Shown: positions 54,172-62,383 of the stretch, piece after piece
How the letters are laid out: every line of letters starts with the position of its first letter
How positions within the stretch are numbered: the stretch's first letter is position 1
From: Balneolaceae bacterium
Lineage (GTDB): Bacteria > Bacteroidota > Rhodothermia > Balneolales > Balneolaceae
Direction of reading: 5' to 3'
NCBI GenBank assembly: GCA_034521445.1
Contig: JAXHMM010000006.1
Location: 496,001-560,000, forward strand
DNA: 64,000 bases
Translations under genes and position numbers: made by a program
The notes under the pieces: generated by a model
Database searches by the model: none
Told to the model about the DNA's origin: nothing
What the model saw: the letters and a program-made list of their open reading frames with translations, nothing else

Positions 54172-54966
54172 TCAGGTCACTTCCGAGCGGCGCAGCACCC
54201 AGTTGAGCAGGCGGGGAGCGAAGCGTTTCAGGTAGATGGCAATGATTTCGGTGCCGCCGATGTAGATCTCGGGCTTGCCGCGGGCCAGCTTGGGAAGCAG
54301 CTTTTTAGCGAAGGTTTCTGGCGCCATGCCCTGCTTTTGTCCTCTTCCCATCTCTCCATGCCGGCTGCCGTCGCCTTCCAGGGCGTTGACGGTTACCTGT
54401 GTTTTGACGTAGCCCGGGCAGACCAGGCTGACCTGCAGTCCCTCTCCGTACACTTCCTGGCGAAGGCAGTCGAACCAGCCGTGCAGGGCGTGTTTGGAGG
54501 CGGCGTAGGTGGAGCGCAGGCGGGTACCGAATTTGCCCATGACACTGCTGGTCACCGCGATGTGTCCCTCACCCCGCTCCAGCATGTGCGGCAGCACGGC
54601 CTTGGTGAGGGCCACCGTGCCGAAGAAGTTGATCTCCATAACGCGGCGGATTACCTCCATCTCTGCGTCCACGGCCAGGGAGCGCTGGCTGATGCCCCCG
54701 TTGTTGAACAGCAGGTCGATGCGCCCGAATATCTCTACGGCTTCTGCAGCCTTGGCAGGCAGGGTATCGGTCTCGACCAGGTCGAGAGTTAGCACATGTA
54801 TGGTGCCGGAGTCACCGGCGCAGTTGGCTTTTACGCGCTCCAGTTCGTCCCGGCGGCGGGAGGATAGAATGAGTCGCGCGCCGCGTTCGCTGAATGCGTA
54901 GGCGAGGGCCTCGCCGATGCCGGAGGAGGCGCCGGTTATCCAGACGACCTTGTCTTGAAATGCCAT
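54172..54966 (-). CDS. Short-chain dehydrogenase/reductase
   Basis: The 264-residue NAD(P)-dependent oxidoreductase has TGASSGIG (cofactor loop, 11-18), NNGG, the catalytic Ser (TSSVMG) and YAASK (Tyr-Lys). The C-terminal hydrophobic region (EIIAIYLKRFAPRLLNWVL) resembles DHRS7-like membrane-associated members. Substrate unknown. It marks the return to GC-rich core sequence after the cassette array. Confidence 0.92.
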   Translation of the reverse strand: MAFQDKVVWITGASSGIGEALAYAFSERGARLILSSRRRDELERVKANCAGDSGTIHVLTLDLVETDTLPAKAAEAVEIFGRIDLLFNNGGISQRSLAVDAEMEVIRRVMEINFFGTVALTKAVLPHMLERGEGHIAVTSSVMGKFGTRLRSTYAASKHALHGWFDCLRQEVYGEGLQVSLVCPGYVKTQVTVNALEGDGSRHGEMGRGQKQGMAPETFAKKLLPKLARGKPEIYIGGTEIIAIYLKRFAPRLLNWVLRRSEVT

Positions 54967-55195
54967 GGGACGGGGATCTTATAGTTGGCGGTGCGGCGGT
55001 GCCGGGACCTGTCATCCGGACCGGCCGCCCACTCATGCGGTTCCAGACAAAGATGCCCAATCCCCTCCGCAGAGACAAGCCCCATGAAGTTCAGGCGAAT
55101 TTTCCTATCTTGATACCCGTTTCCGATACACCGGTGCGGCCTCCGACGTCCCGCCGGCCGGAACCCAGTATAAACCATCTCAAATTCCCTTCGGC

Positions 55196-55900
55196 GTGAA
55201 ACCCAGGCACACCATACTGCTGGTAGAGGACGAGGAGGAGCCGGCCGAAATGCTGGCTGACTTCCTGGAGATGAACGACTACCAGGTGCTGATGGCCCAC
55301 GACGGGGAGGAGGCCCTGTCGCTCATTGAACAGCATGCGGGCGACATCCACCTGGCGGTGCTGGATATCATGGTACCCAAGGTGGACGGCAAGGAGGTCT
55401 GCCGTCGCATCCGCCGCCACCCGGTGCTGTCTGATATCCCCGTCATATTCCTGACGGCCAAGGACGAGGAGAAGGACGAGATCGAGGGACTGGAGCTGGG
55501 GGCGGACGACTACATCTCCAAGCCGGCCAGCCTTAATCTGGTGAAGGCTCACGTGGAATCGCTGCTGCGCCGCCAGAATCCCCGTACAGCCAACTGGCTG
55601 CAGTACGGTGACGCCTACCTTGACACGGAGGCGCGGGAGCTCTATGTGAAGGAGGAAAAGGTGGAGCTCACCTCCACCGAGTTCACCCTGCTGGAGCTGC
55701 TGTTCCAGAATCCCAAACGGGTCTACACACGACAGGAGATTCTGGCGCACATCACCGAAGACGGCAAGTACGTCTTCGACCGGACGGTGGACGTGCACAT
55801 CAAGAATCTGCGGCTGAAGATGGAGGAGGCCGGCAAGTTGATAAAAACCTACCGGGGCATAGGCTACGGGATGAACCGCGAGATCATCAAGGTGTCCTGA
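55196..55900 (+). CDS. OmpR/PhoB-family response regulator
   Basis: A 234-residue regulator. The receiver domain (1-120) has the acidic pair VEDEE, phospho-acceptor Asp in LAVLDIMVPKVDG (about 55), Thr in FLTAKD and Lys in SKPAS. The C-terminal winged helix (about 135-230) has LTSTEFTLLELLFQNP and RTVDVHIKNLR. Start is GTG. It precedes its kinase by 6 bp. OmpR-type regulators bind 10-11-bp-spaced direct repeats, which is the pattern found upstream of the nearby cassettes. Confidence 0.95.
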   Translation: MKPRHTILLVEDEEEPAEMLADFLEMNDYQVLMAHDGEEALSLIEQHAGDIHLAVLDIMVPKVDGKEVCRRIRRHPVLSDIPVIFLTAKDEEKDEIEGLELGADDYISKPASLNLVKAHVESLLRRQNPRTANWLQYGDAYLDTEARELYVKEEKVELTSTEFTLLELLFQNPKRVYTRQEILAHITEDGKYVFDRTVDVHIKNLRLKMEEAGKLIKTYRGIGYGMNREIIKVS

Positions 55901-55906
55901 CCGATC

Positions 55907-57304
55907 ATGTCCATCCGATCCAAACTGGCCTGGACCTTTATCCTGCTGCTTATTTTTGGCATTACCGCCATCAGCAGCTACTCCATTGTGTTCATTCGGA
56001 ACTACATGCTGGAAGAGGGCAAACGCGAGATGGAGCGTGAAACCCGCTGGCTGGCCGTCACCGTGGAGAACATGGCAGACGACAGCGCATTCACACGCCA
56101 CCTGCGGGAGGCGGCCGATATCTCCGGCTACCGGCTGGCTGTCTACGGGGAGGACGGCGCGTTGCTTTTCGCCTGGCCCGACAGCACCTCGCCGCATCAC
56201 CCCCGGCGACTGGATACCGGTCTCCTGGCCAGCCTGGAGGCGCGCGACGGCATCCCCCTGCTGCCCGAGCGTCCTGATTCCGAGTACCTGGTCAGCATGG
56301 TACACCTGGATACCAGCGCCAATACCGCCCGATATATCCGTGCGAGCCAGCTCAAGGACGACCTCTACGCCCCTATACGCACCATCCGCTGGATCATCTA
56401 CTACGGCATGTTTATCAGTATAGGATTGGTCATCCTGGTCAGCATCCTGATGGCGCGCTACCTCACCCGCCCCATCACCCGTATCAAGAACGCCGCCCAG
56501 GAGATTGCTTCGGGCGATACCAGCCGGCAGATCGACCTGGAACGCGGGGACGAATTCGGCACCCTGGCCGACTCTCTTAACCGCATGGCCTCACGCCTGC
56601 GGGCCGATACCGCACAGATTAAGCAGTTCGCCGAAAAGCAGCGGCAGTTTTTCGGGGATATCACCCACGAAATCCGCAATCCCCTGCACACCATCACCGG
56701 CGCCCTGGAGATGCTGGAGATGGAGGATCTGCCGGAGGACGAGCGTCGCAGATACCTGCGCTCCGCCCGCAAACAGACCGAGCGCATCTCCCGGCTGTTC
56801 AAGGATCTACTCACGTTGCAGCGCTACGACTCCGACGAGAAGTTTATCGAGCGCAAAACTTTCGACCTGTCCATGATAGCCGAGCACATGCTGGAGTGGT
56901 ACGGGGATGCCGCCGCCGAGAAGGGCATCGACCTGCATGTGGATACCCACGAATGCCGTGCGGTCGGCGATCCCGGTAAGATCGAGCAGGTGATTGACAA
57001 CCTGGTCTCCAACGCCGTCAAGTACACCTCGGAGGGTACCATTACGATGAGCTACTCGCGGGAAGACGACGAGGTGGTTGTAGAGGTTGAGGACACCGGC
57101 ATAGGTATCTCCGAGGAGCACCTGGAACGGCTTTTCGACCGATTCTACCGCACCGACAAGGCGCGCTCGCGCGACAAGGGAGGCACCGGACTGGGCCTGG
57201 CCGTGGTCAAGAGCATCCTGGGCGCCCACGGCTCCGAGATCGAGGTGGAGAGCGAGCCGGGAAGGGGCACCAGCTTTTGGTTCAGTCTGCCGGCTTCCGG
57301 CTAA
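55907..57304 (+). CDS. Sensor histidine kinase
   Basis: A 465-residue membrane kinase: transmembrane helix at about 8-28, a periplasmic sensor region to about 160, a second helix (about 163-185), HAMP, dimerisation domain with phospho-accepting His in FFGDITHEIRNPLH, and HATPase with N-box (VIDNLVSNAVKYT), DTGIGIS and GGTGLGLAVV. The extreme 3' end (VESEPGRGTSFWFSLP) has a diverged relic at 59690-59746. Partner of the upstream response regulator. Confidence 0.95.
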   Translation: MSIRSKLAWTFILLLIFGITAISSYSIVFIRNYMLEEGKREMERETRWLAVTVENMADDSAFTRHLREAADISGYRLAVYGEDGALLFAWPDSTSPHHPRRLDTGLLASLEARDGIPLLPERPDSEYLVSMVHLDTSANTARYIRASQLKDDLYAPIRTIRWIIYYGMFISIGLVILVSILMARYLTRPITRIKNAAQEIASGDTSRQIDLERGDEFGTLADSLNRMASRLRADTAQIKQFAEKQRQFFGDITHEIRNPLHTITGALEMLEMEDLPEDERRRYLRSARKQTERISRLFKDLLTLQRYDSDEKFIERKTFDLSMIAEHMLEWYGDAAAEKGIDLHVDTHECRAVGDPGKIEQVIDNLVSNAVKYTSEGTITMSYSREDDEVVVEVEDTGIGISEEHLERLFDRFYRTDKARSRDKGGTGLGLAVVKSILGAHGSEIEVESEPGRGTSFWFSLPASG

Positions 57305-57386
57305 GGCAATTTATTCCAGTCTGTATAGGTTATACCGGGGGGGAACATCCTTACCAGAATTCAGACAATATATTTTCATCGATTCG

Positions 57387-57887
57387 ATGACTGCCTACGC
57401 TGGTCGTACACACCGATTCCTTTTTGAAATCCCGCCGACACTTCTGCTGGGGCTGCTGTTGCTGTTGACAGGCTGTGCGCCCACGGCGGAGGTAAGGGAC
57501 GAGTGGGCGGATAAGGTGACATCGGGAACGTACGGTTGGATCAATTTTAATACCGGGGAGGTCAAAAATCCGGATCCCTATCCCCCTTCCCGCATCGATT
57601 ATCTCAGGGGCAATCTCTATCCCGAGTATTCCCAGCAATGCCTGCAGCAGTTGAGAAGCTTGACCGGAGCAGTAACCGTTGAGATCCACTTTCTGCTCAC
57701 GGAGCAGGGTCACCCGGGCCAGTTCATCACCATGTCTGATACTCCCGCTACCTGTAACAGGGATATCATCGATGCACTCCGCACCCTTTCCTTCCAGCCC
57801 GGAGTGCGGGATGGAGAGCCGGTCGCCTCGGTAGGCGAATTTGCCCTGCGACTAACTCCCGGGGGAGGGTTTAAGATCGACCAGTAA
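57387..57887 (+). CDS. TonB C-terminal-domain-like lipoprotein
   Basis: A 166-residue protein with signal peptide and lipobox (LLLTGCAP). The C-terminal part (about 85-160) resembles a TonB C-terminal beta-alpha-beta unit: GAVTVEIHFLLTEQGHPGQF, a Cys, then DIIDALRTLSFQPGVRDGEPV. Without a TonB-type N-terminal helix anchor it is more likely a TonB-like partner than an energy transducer. It lies 82 bp after the kinase and converges with the cassette at 58 kb. Confidence 0.7.
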   Translation: MTAYAGRTHRFLFEIPPTLLLGLLLLLTGCAPTAEVRDEWADKVTSGTYGWINFNTGEVKNPDPYPPSRIDYLRGNLYPEYSQQCLQQLRSLTGAVTVEIHFLLTEQGHPGQFITMSDTPATCNRDIIDALRTLSFQPGVRDGEPVASVGEFALRLTPGGGFKIDQ

Positions 57888-57972
57888 AACAGGGTGGTCG
57901 GACAGCTGGGGGTTTACCTACGATGGGTTAACGAGGCATTTTGTTGCATTGCAACACCCGGAAAAATTGTCA

Positions 57973-59061
57973 TTAAAAACTCATAATGACAATGTCATTG
58001 TCTCCATCAGTATGGTCTATGCCGACCAGATGGTTTTCATGTATTTCATAAATATTAAACAGGGGGGGGACCAGGATTTTTCCCATCTTTTTTGAATGCC
58101 TGTCTACCCTCAATATGATACCATAGTTTTTATTCGCTGTGAATAAAGTGTAGTAAAAATGATCTTCGGAAGGAATAAAATTTATGAAAAACGGGAGTTC
58201 CATACCCTCCGCCAACACTTCAGGATCTTGTACATTACTCCCTTGAATTACCGATTTAAGAAAATTAATCTCTTCTTCGCCTGCCATCGGCTTAGGATAA
58301 CCCGATAAATTAAATTCTTCAGATGATCCATTCTGGGTGTTTACCGTGGTTATAGAAAGAGTTGCAGAGTTCGAATAGTAAAATTGTACATCTTTCATTT
58401 TCCATATTGTACTTGCTCCAAGGGGATTTTCTCTTCTAACCCCATTTGACTCAAATGTGTCGCTTCCCGGCATATCAAACTGGTGTCGCTGCAGGTGGAA
58501 ATCATCATCCAGTCGATATACCTCAATATCATTATTTTCCCCACTGGCGATCTGAACGCTCTTAAACACTCCCAGATATCCATCATCTGTCTCATACAGA
58601 GCATTTAAATTACGGGAGTCATAATCAGGCAGTCTTATTTCACGCTCTGGCTCAAATCCACCTTCCAGGATTGAGTAAATGGATACTACTCCAGAACGGC
58701 CATCATAGACATGAAGTCGATTATCTCTCCCAATATGGATTTGATTTATGGCAAAAAACTCATTCGGGCCGCCTCCTGACCCTCCGATACTATCCAAAAG
58801 GGCACCATTGAGCTCCATTAAATTTAAAGTCCAGTTAGAAGCATCAACTACCACCATCCGTCCCTCACCATCCATAGTCAGATCCAGGGGTGAATACACA
58901 TTCGTGGTGGAAGTTTCAATTCGAGTACTATCTTGAAGAATGATCTCTTCAACTTCCGAGATGAATTGATCAAACGAATGCTCATTTTTGTCTGGATCGT
59001 TGGAACAGGAGATCGCAATTAACCCAATTGCAAGATATTTAATGTATTTAGAATACTTCAT
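57973..59061 (-). CDS. Six-bladed beta-propeller lipoprotein, cassette 4
   Basis: About 362 residues with a lipobox (GLIAISC), so membrane-anchored, unlike the propellers of cassettes 1-3. Blades include MVVVDASNWTLNLMELNG, SIGGSGGGPNEFF (the GxGPxEF turn) and RLHVYDGRSGVVSIYSI. The start at 59061 was chosen because it yields a normal signal; the longer frame starts inside an 18-bp inverted repeat. Encoded after the four-cysteine peptide gene at 59128-59352. Confidence 0.8.
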   Translation of the reverse strand: MKYSKYIKYLAIGLIAISCSNDPDKNEHSFDQFISEVEEIILQDSTRIETSTTNVYSPLDLTMDGEGRMVVVDASNWTLNLMELNGALLDSIGGSGGGPNEFFAINQIHIGRDNRLHVYDGRSGVVSIYSILEGGFEPEREIRLPDYDSRNLNALYETDDGYLGVFKSVQIASGENNDIEVYRLDDDFHLQRHQFDMPGSDTFESNGVRRENPLGASTIWKMKDVQFYYSNSATLSITTVNTQNGSSEEFNLSGYPKPMAGEEEINFLKSVIQGSNVQDPEVLAEGMELPFFINFIPSEDHFYYTLFTANKNYGIILRVDRHSKKMGKILVPPLFNIYEIHENHLVGIDHTDGDNDIVIMSF

Positions 59062-59070
59062 ATTTAAAAC

Positions 59071-59111
59071 ATAGTATTGGGCATCCAATTTACTTGGATG
59101 CCCAATACTAT
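59071..59111 (-). repeat. Intercistronic inverted repeat, cassette 4
   Basis: A perfect 18-bp inverted repeat (ATAGTATTGGGCATCCAA with its complement) around a 5-nt loop lies between peptide and propeller. On the minus strand it is followed by GTTTTAAAT before the propeller ATG. Confidence 0.85.
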
Positions 59112-59127
59112 AGTAAACAATCTTGGA

Positions 59128-59352
59128 TTAATTTTCACCAGGTTGTTCTATACAGATGTCATATGAGGCTTGACACGCGTTGTCCCATACTGCGTGTTCA
59201 GTGGCTTGGAATAACCAATGGTAAGGATTACCAGCTTCACACTGGTCAAGGATCACTTGGCACATTTCTTCGGAGGCCTCAGTAGAATTTGTGATTCCCA
59301 CAATCAAAACTGGGGTCATCATTAATGTGAGCATGATAGTTTTTATTTTCAT
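59128..59352 (-). CDS. Small exported four-cysteine peptide, cassette 4
   Basis: A 74-residue protein: signal peptide (about 1-27, ending EAS) and a mature core of about 47 residues with two CX6C pairs (31/38 and 60/67: CQVILDQC and CQASYDIC). This suggests two disulfides bracketing two helices. Unrelated in sequence to the six-cysteine peptides of cassettes 1-3, but in the same position relative to a propeller gene. The 59353-59427 gap is AT-rich with no clear promoter. Confidence 0.7.
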   Translation of the reverse strand: MKIKTIMLTLMMTPVLIVGITNSTEASEEMCQVILDQCEAGNPYHWLFQATEHAVWDNACQASYDICIEQPGEN

Positions 59353-59427
59353 AATTAAAGATAATTTATTTAAATTTTAGTGTATGTGTTTAGTTATGCT
59401 TTTGTAGAATTAAATACAAAAATTAAA

Positions 59428-59700
59428 CTACTCATCATATTGAGTGTTCCTAGTTTTCAGGTTTTTAACTATTCCAGAACGGCCATCATAGATATAGAGT
59501 CGATTATCTCTCCCAATATGGATTTGATTTATGGCAAAAAACTCATTCGGGCCGCCTCCTGACCCTCCGATACTATCCAAAAGGGCACCATTGAGCTCCA
59601 TTAAATTTAAAGTCCAGTTAGAAGCATCAACTACCACCATCCGTCTCTCACCATCCATAGTCAGATCCAGGGGTGAATACACATTCGTGGTGGAGAGCAA
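59428..59700 (-). pseudogene. Fragment of a beta-propeller gene (N-terminal blades)
   Basis: About 226 bp at 59472-59697 are nearly identical to 58691-58916 of the cassette 4 propeller and encode TTNVYSPLDLTMDGERRMV through YDGRSGIV. Its 5' end is fused to a histidine-kinase tail relic through a short shared GGTGGA string; its 3' end runs into unrelated sequence and a stop. Remnant of another cassette. Confidence 0.85.
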
Positions 59701-59746
59701 GCCCGGCCGGGGGATGTGCTTCTGGTTCAGCCTGCCGGGATACTAA
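59690..59746 (+). repeat. Relic of a histidine-kinase gene 3' end
   Basis: The plus strand encodes VESKPGRGMCFWFSLPGY and stop, matching the end of the kinase at 57304 (VESEPGRGTSFWFSLPASG) at protein level but diverged at DNA level. Its stop overlaps the stop of the convergent cassette 5 propeller. Same arrangement as the DUF58 relics of the other locus. Confidence 0.8.
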
Positions 59747-60825
59747 TGTTCCTGTCGGTCAAACACATATATAGCAGGATGTGATATGCTATTTAGATAA
59801 ACTCGTCCATCCGATTGAGAAATAAACGACATCGAAATCGACTCGTTACCTTTGGTTCTGTCCCGGATATCATATCTGCCCTCTACTTCGTAATTATTAT
59901 TGGTATCAATGATAGTCAATGTATTGTCGATGATTGCATAGAGATGCCCGCTTTCTGAGAGTTTGAAATCGGTGATATATCTTCGTACCGCGCCTTCCAT
60001 CCGGCCAATATTATCTACTGGGATTGCTTCAGGATTGTCTATGTCGCTAAAGGAGTCAGCGGTAAACTGGATGGTCGAGGTCAGATTTAGATTATCGTCG
60101 AACAGAAATAGATAGGGGAATCCGGGATAAGCGGCCATAGTCACACCGTTGGTAGCATCTATTTGGAATGTATTATAACCTGATGGCTCTTTGCCCATAG
60201 GAATCAATCTTGGAAGGAGTGAATCGTATTCAGCATACGGCTCTGCATTATTATATACCTGGGTCAGGTTTTTCGCACCGGACCTGGTTGATGCAAAAAT
60301 GTAGTTATTAGAGGCAGCCAGGTCGTCAAGTCCCACATATATATTGAATGATTTTATATAGTTGAAAGTATCATATTCATATTGATTGACTCGTGATAGT
60401 GACCCGTCTGCAATAAAAATGTGCTCCTCACTGGAAAAGATAGCACTTACACTCTCAAATTCTCCAGGCCCTCTTCCTTTCCGTCCAATCGCATCAATTA
60501 TTGTATTTGAAGTGTCGGCGATTAATACTGTCGGTTGCCGTAGATCGGTGATGTACACCCTCTCACCCTTTGCAAAAGTATTCGTCGGTGAGGTCAACAG
60601 GAGATCCGCATCTACTGAATCCTGCTGAATGATGTTTTCTGGACCAAGGGAAATGTCCGTAATCGGAATCTGATCCAAATTGATTGTATTTAAACTTGTT
60701 TCGTCAATTAGAGTCTTCAATACTTCTGACTCTGTGCCGAATTGCATGGAAGAATTACTTTCGCAACTGACGATAAAAGTTATACTCAGGATGCAGAAAA
60801 GGATGCTTTTAAACTGAATAGTCAT
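59743..60825 (-). CDS. Six-bladed beta-propeller lipoprotein, cassette 5
   Basis: About 360 residues with a lipobox signal (SITFIVSC). Propeller blades include RVYITDLRQPTVLIAD, AIGRKGRGPGEFESV and HIFIADGSLSRVNQYEYD. Divergent from the other propellers but with the same GPGEF turn. An upstream ATG at 60837 is possible. Preceded by the six-cysteine peptide gene at 60931-61206 and an inverted repeat. Its stop touches the kinase relic. Confidence 0.8.
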   Translation of the reverse strand: MTIQFKSILFCILSITFIVSCESNSSMQFGTESEVLKTLIDETSLNTINLDQIPITDISLGPENIIQQDSVDADLLLTSPTNTFAKGERVYITDLRQPTVLIADTSNTIIDAIGRKGRGPGEFESVSAIFSSEEHIFIADGSLSRVNQYEYDTFNYIKSFNIYVGLDDLAASNNYIFASTRSGAKNLTQVYNNAEPYAEYDSLLPRLIPMGKEPSGYNTFQIDATNGVTMAAYPGFPYLFLFDDNLNLTSTIQFTADSFSDIDNPEAIPVDNIGRMEGAVRRYITDFKLSESGHLYAIIDNTLTIIDTNNNYEVEGRYDIRDRTKGNESISMSFISQSDGRVYLNSISHPAIYVFDRQEH

Positions 60826-60872
60826 GATGCGGACCATTTGATAAAAAACTCAAATATAATTTACTAAATAGA

Positions 60873-60912
60873 AATGAGCTACCCTGCAACTTTACTTGCC
60901 TGGTAGCTCATT
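60873..60912 (-). repeat. Intercistronic inverted repeat, cassette 5
   Basis: AATGAGCTACC pairs with GGTAGCTCATT, with an inner GCAA/TTGC helix, between the peptide and propeller genes. The arms are unrelated in sequence to those of cassettes 1-4. Confidence 0.8.
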
Positions 60913-60930
60913 GATGATGTCCATAGAAGA

Positions 60931-61206
60931 CTAGTTAATCATGGGAACATTACATGTTTCGACACCATCACAAATGGTGCCGGTGAAATCTCCCTGCCCC
61001 TCAGCTACATCTATTAGCCCGTCTCCACAATCCATATTCATATCCCAATTTGTATCAGTCTGTATGAATACAACTTCGCAGCTTTCCGATGCATCACAAT
61101 AGGTCATACACATTGGATCACCAGGTTGATACGCTTCGATTGGAGTTGTCACTAAAAAAAGAGCTATAAGTGCAATTGCATTCAGAAATTTTGTCTTGGT
61201 AGTCAT
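60931..61206 (-). CDS. Small exported six-cysteine peptide, cassette 5
   Basis: A 91-residue protein with signal peptide (about 1-25, ending IEA) and an acidic core with cysteines at 33, 37, 43, 60, 79 and 85 (CMTYC, SCE, DCG, ICD, TCN). The spacing differs from the CYHCGS family of cassettes 1-3. It is followed by the inverted repeat and propeller 5. The promoter region shares the TGCAAGA/TTTACGTA block with cassettes 1-3. Confidence 0.72.
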   Translation of the reverse strand: MTTKTKFLNAIALIALFLVTTPIEAYQPGDPMCMTYCDASESCEVVFIQTDTNWDMNMDCGDGLIDVAEGQGDFTGTICDGVETCNVPMIN

Positions 61207-61327
61207 AAGATAGATGATTTATAGATATTATTTTATATAGCGATATATGTAGGTTCATGGTAACTCCAATCCTATCGGTTAGATGTTTTTTTAGATCACT
61301 CTCCTTCTCGCAAGCTTCAAATACACT

Positions 61328-61380
61328 AAAAAAAAATACCCAAAGTGCAAGAATTTAAAGGGATTTACGTATTTTTACGG
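61328..61380 (-). promoter_or_regulatory. Upstream regulatory region of cassette 5
   Basis: An A-rich run (61328-61337), TGCAAGA at 61346 and the direct repeats TTTACGTA (61364) and TTTACGG (61374), 10 bp apart, repeat the order and spacing of the block upstream of cassettes 1-3 (offset 18 versus 17 bp). The rest of the 61207-61681 interval shows no gene or repeat I can support. Confidence 0.6.
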
Positions 61381-61681
61381 ATATGATTAGTAGCAATATT
61401 ATACTGGGTATCCTGCTCAATTATTTGGAGTATAGTAAGTTAGAATGATTACGGGTTTGCAGAAGTACTTTGGTAGGGAAATGATACTGTTTGAGGAAAT
61501 TGGCTCAAGAATTGTAGTGATGAGTTCGGGAAGGCCGATAGGAGAGGTATATCTATATCTGTTATTGTTGCTCCTGTTCGGCGATGAGAAGATTGTCCAA
61601 TGAGTGGGTGGCGAAAACTATCGAGGTTTCCGGGACACGGTATTCAGAAAACGGTATGACCTGAGACACGTCACTCCCCCA

Positions 61682-61786
61682 TCATCCCCCGAAGATGGAA
61701 AGTAGAATGAAGGCAATCAGGTAGGCGCAGAGCAGGTAGAGGTTCCTGTTTGAATGCGGGTACTGGTGCTGGAATGAAGTTCCCAT
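61682..61786 (-). CDS. Possible 34-aa single-helix membrane protein
   Basis: A short frame encodes a polar start (MGTSFQHQYPHSNRN) and one hydrophobic helix (LYLLCAYLIAFILLSIFGG). No good ribosome-binding site is visible. It could be a small membrane protein or a chance frame in a decayed region; reported because it has a clean start, helix and stop. Confidence 0.3.
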   Translation of the reverse strand: MGTSFQHQYPHSNRNLYLLCAYLIAFILLSIFGG

Positions 61787-61857
61787 GGTGCGGTAATTGG
61801 ACTGCCCGGAAGCAGTAGTTACGGGTGCATGAGTCTCTCTAGCCACTCTGACTTATG

Positions 61858-62124
61858 TTATCGGCAAAACCCGTAAAAACTTGAATTACCAGCAGATAGG
61901 GTATAGGATGATATTCTCGACTTATTGTCCCAATTTCGCAATGTGGCGACGCTTATTCCAAGTAGTGAGGTGAATTCTTGTTGTGTCATGTTGTACTTTT
62001 CGCGGATGGTAGGAGCGTCCGGTTCCTCTATGACGGAATGTCGAGTTGATTTTCTGGTACCTCTTTTTATTTCTCCAGCCTGTTTGATGCTTTCAAGCAA
62101 GTCATTGAAAATTTCTTCATTCAT
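61858..62124 (-). pseudogene. NadS-family antitoxin remnant, frameshifted
   Basis: The N-terminal part is typical of the NadS helix-turn-helix antitoxins: NEEIFNDLLESIKQAGEIKRG, then IREKYNMTQQEFTSLLGISVATLRNWDN. After this the expected GRRxPxGPA-type helix is not in frame; the neighbouring frame reads a PIPYLLVIQVFTGFAD-like ending, so a single frameshift has replaced the true C-terminus. Its ATG overlaps the stop of the toxin relic. Confidence 0.7.
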
Positions 62125-62189
62125 TGGAGTTGGTTCTCCACCAATTTTTCAAGGCTGCTGGTGAAAATGGATTTTTCAAAGAGTTCCAT
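62121..62189 (-). pseudogene. RelE-type toxin relic (22 codons)
   Basis: MELFEKSIFTSSLEKLVENQLQ and stop: the first ~15 residues look like the N-terminus of NadS-linked RelE toxins, after which almost the whole toxin is missing. It overlaps the antitoxin start as ATGA. Together they are the decayed remains of a toxin-antitoxin operon. Confidence 0.5.
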
Positions 62190-62383
62190 TTATAGCGAGA
62201 GTACATTTTGCAACATTATCCTACCCCCCTCCCCAAGGTAATTGGAGGTTCTACCTGTGGGATCCTTACGCTGACTTTCTAGAACCGTTCTAAATAGGCC
62301 CGGGCCCCCTCCCTCTTCAAATTCCCTTCATATAGGCTGGGTTTTTTGCCCTTTGTTAAAAAGCCGATGTGTAAAACGGAAAT

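Noticed and set aside
53452-54792. 446-aa plus-strand frame across the toxin-antitoxin and SDR genes
   Set aside because: It runs antisense through three well-supported genes and shows no domain.
44830-55060. Similar TTCCAGACAAA strings upstream of the DUF58 gene (about 44836) and the response regulator (about 55041) as a shared operator
   Set aside because: Only about 16 bp match, in otherwise unlike contexts, and no symmetry or spacing is conserved.
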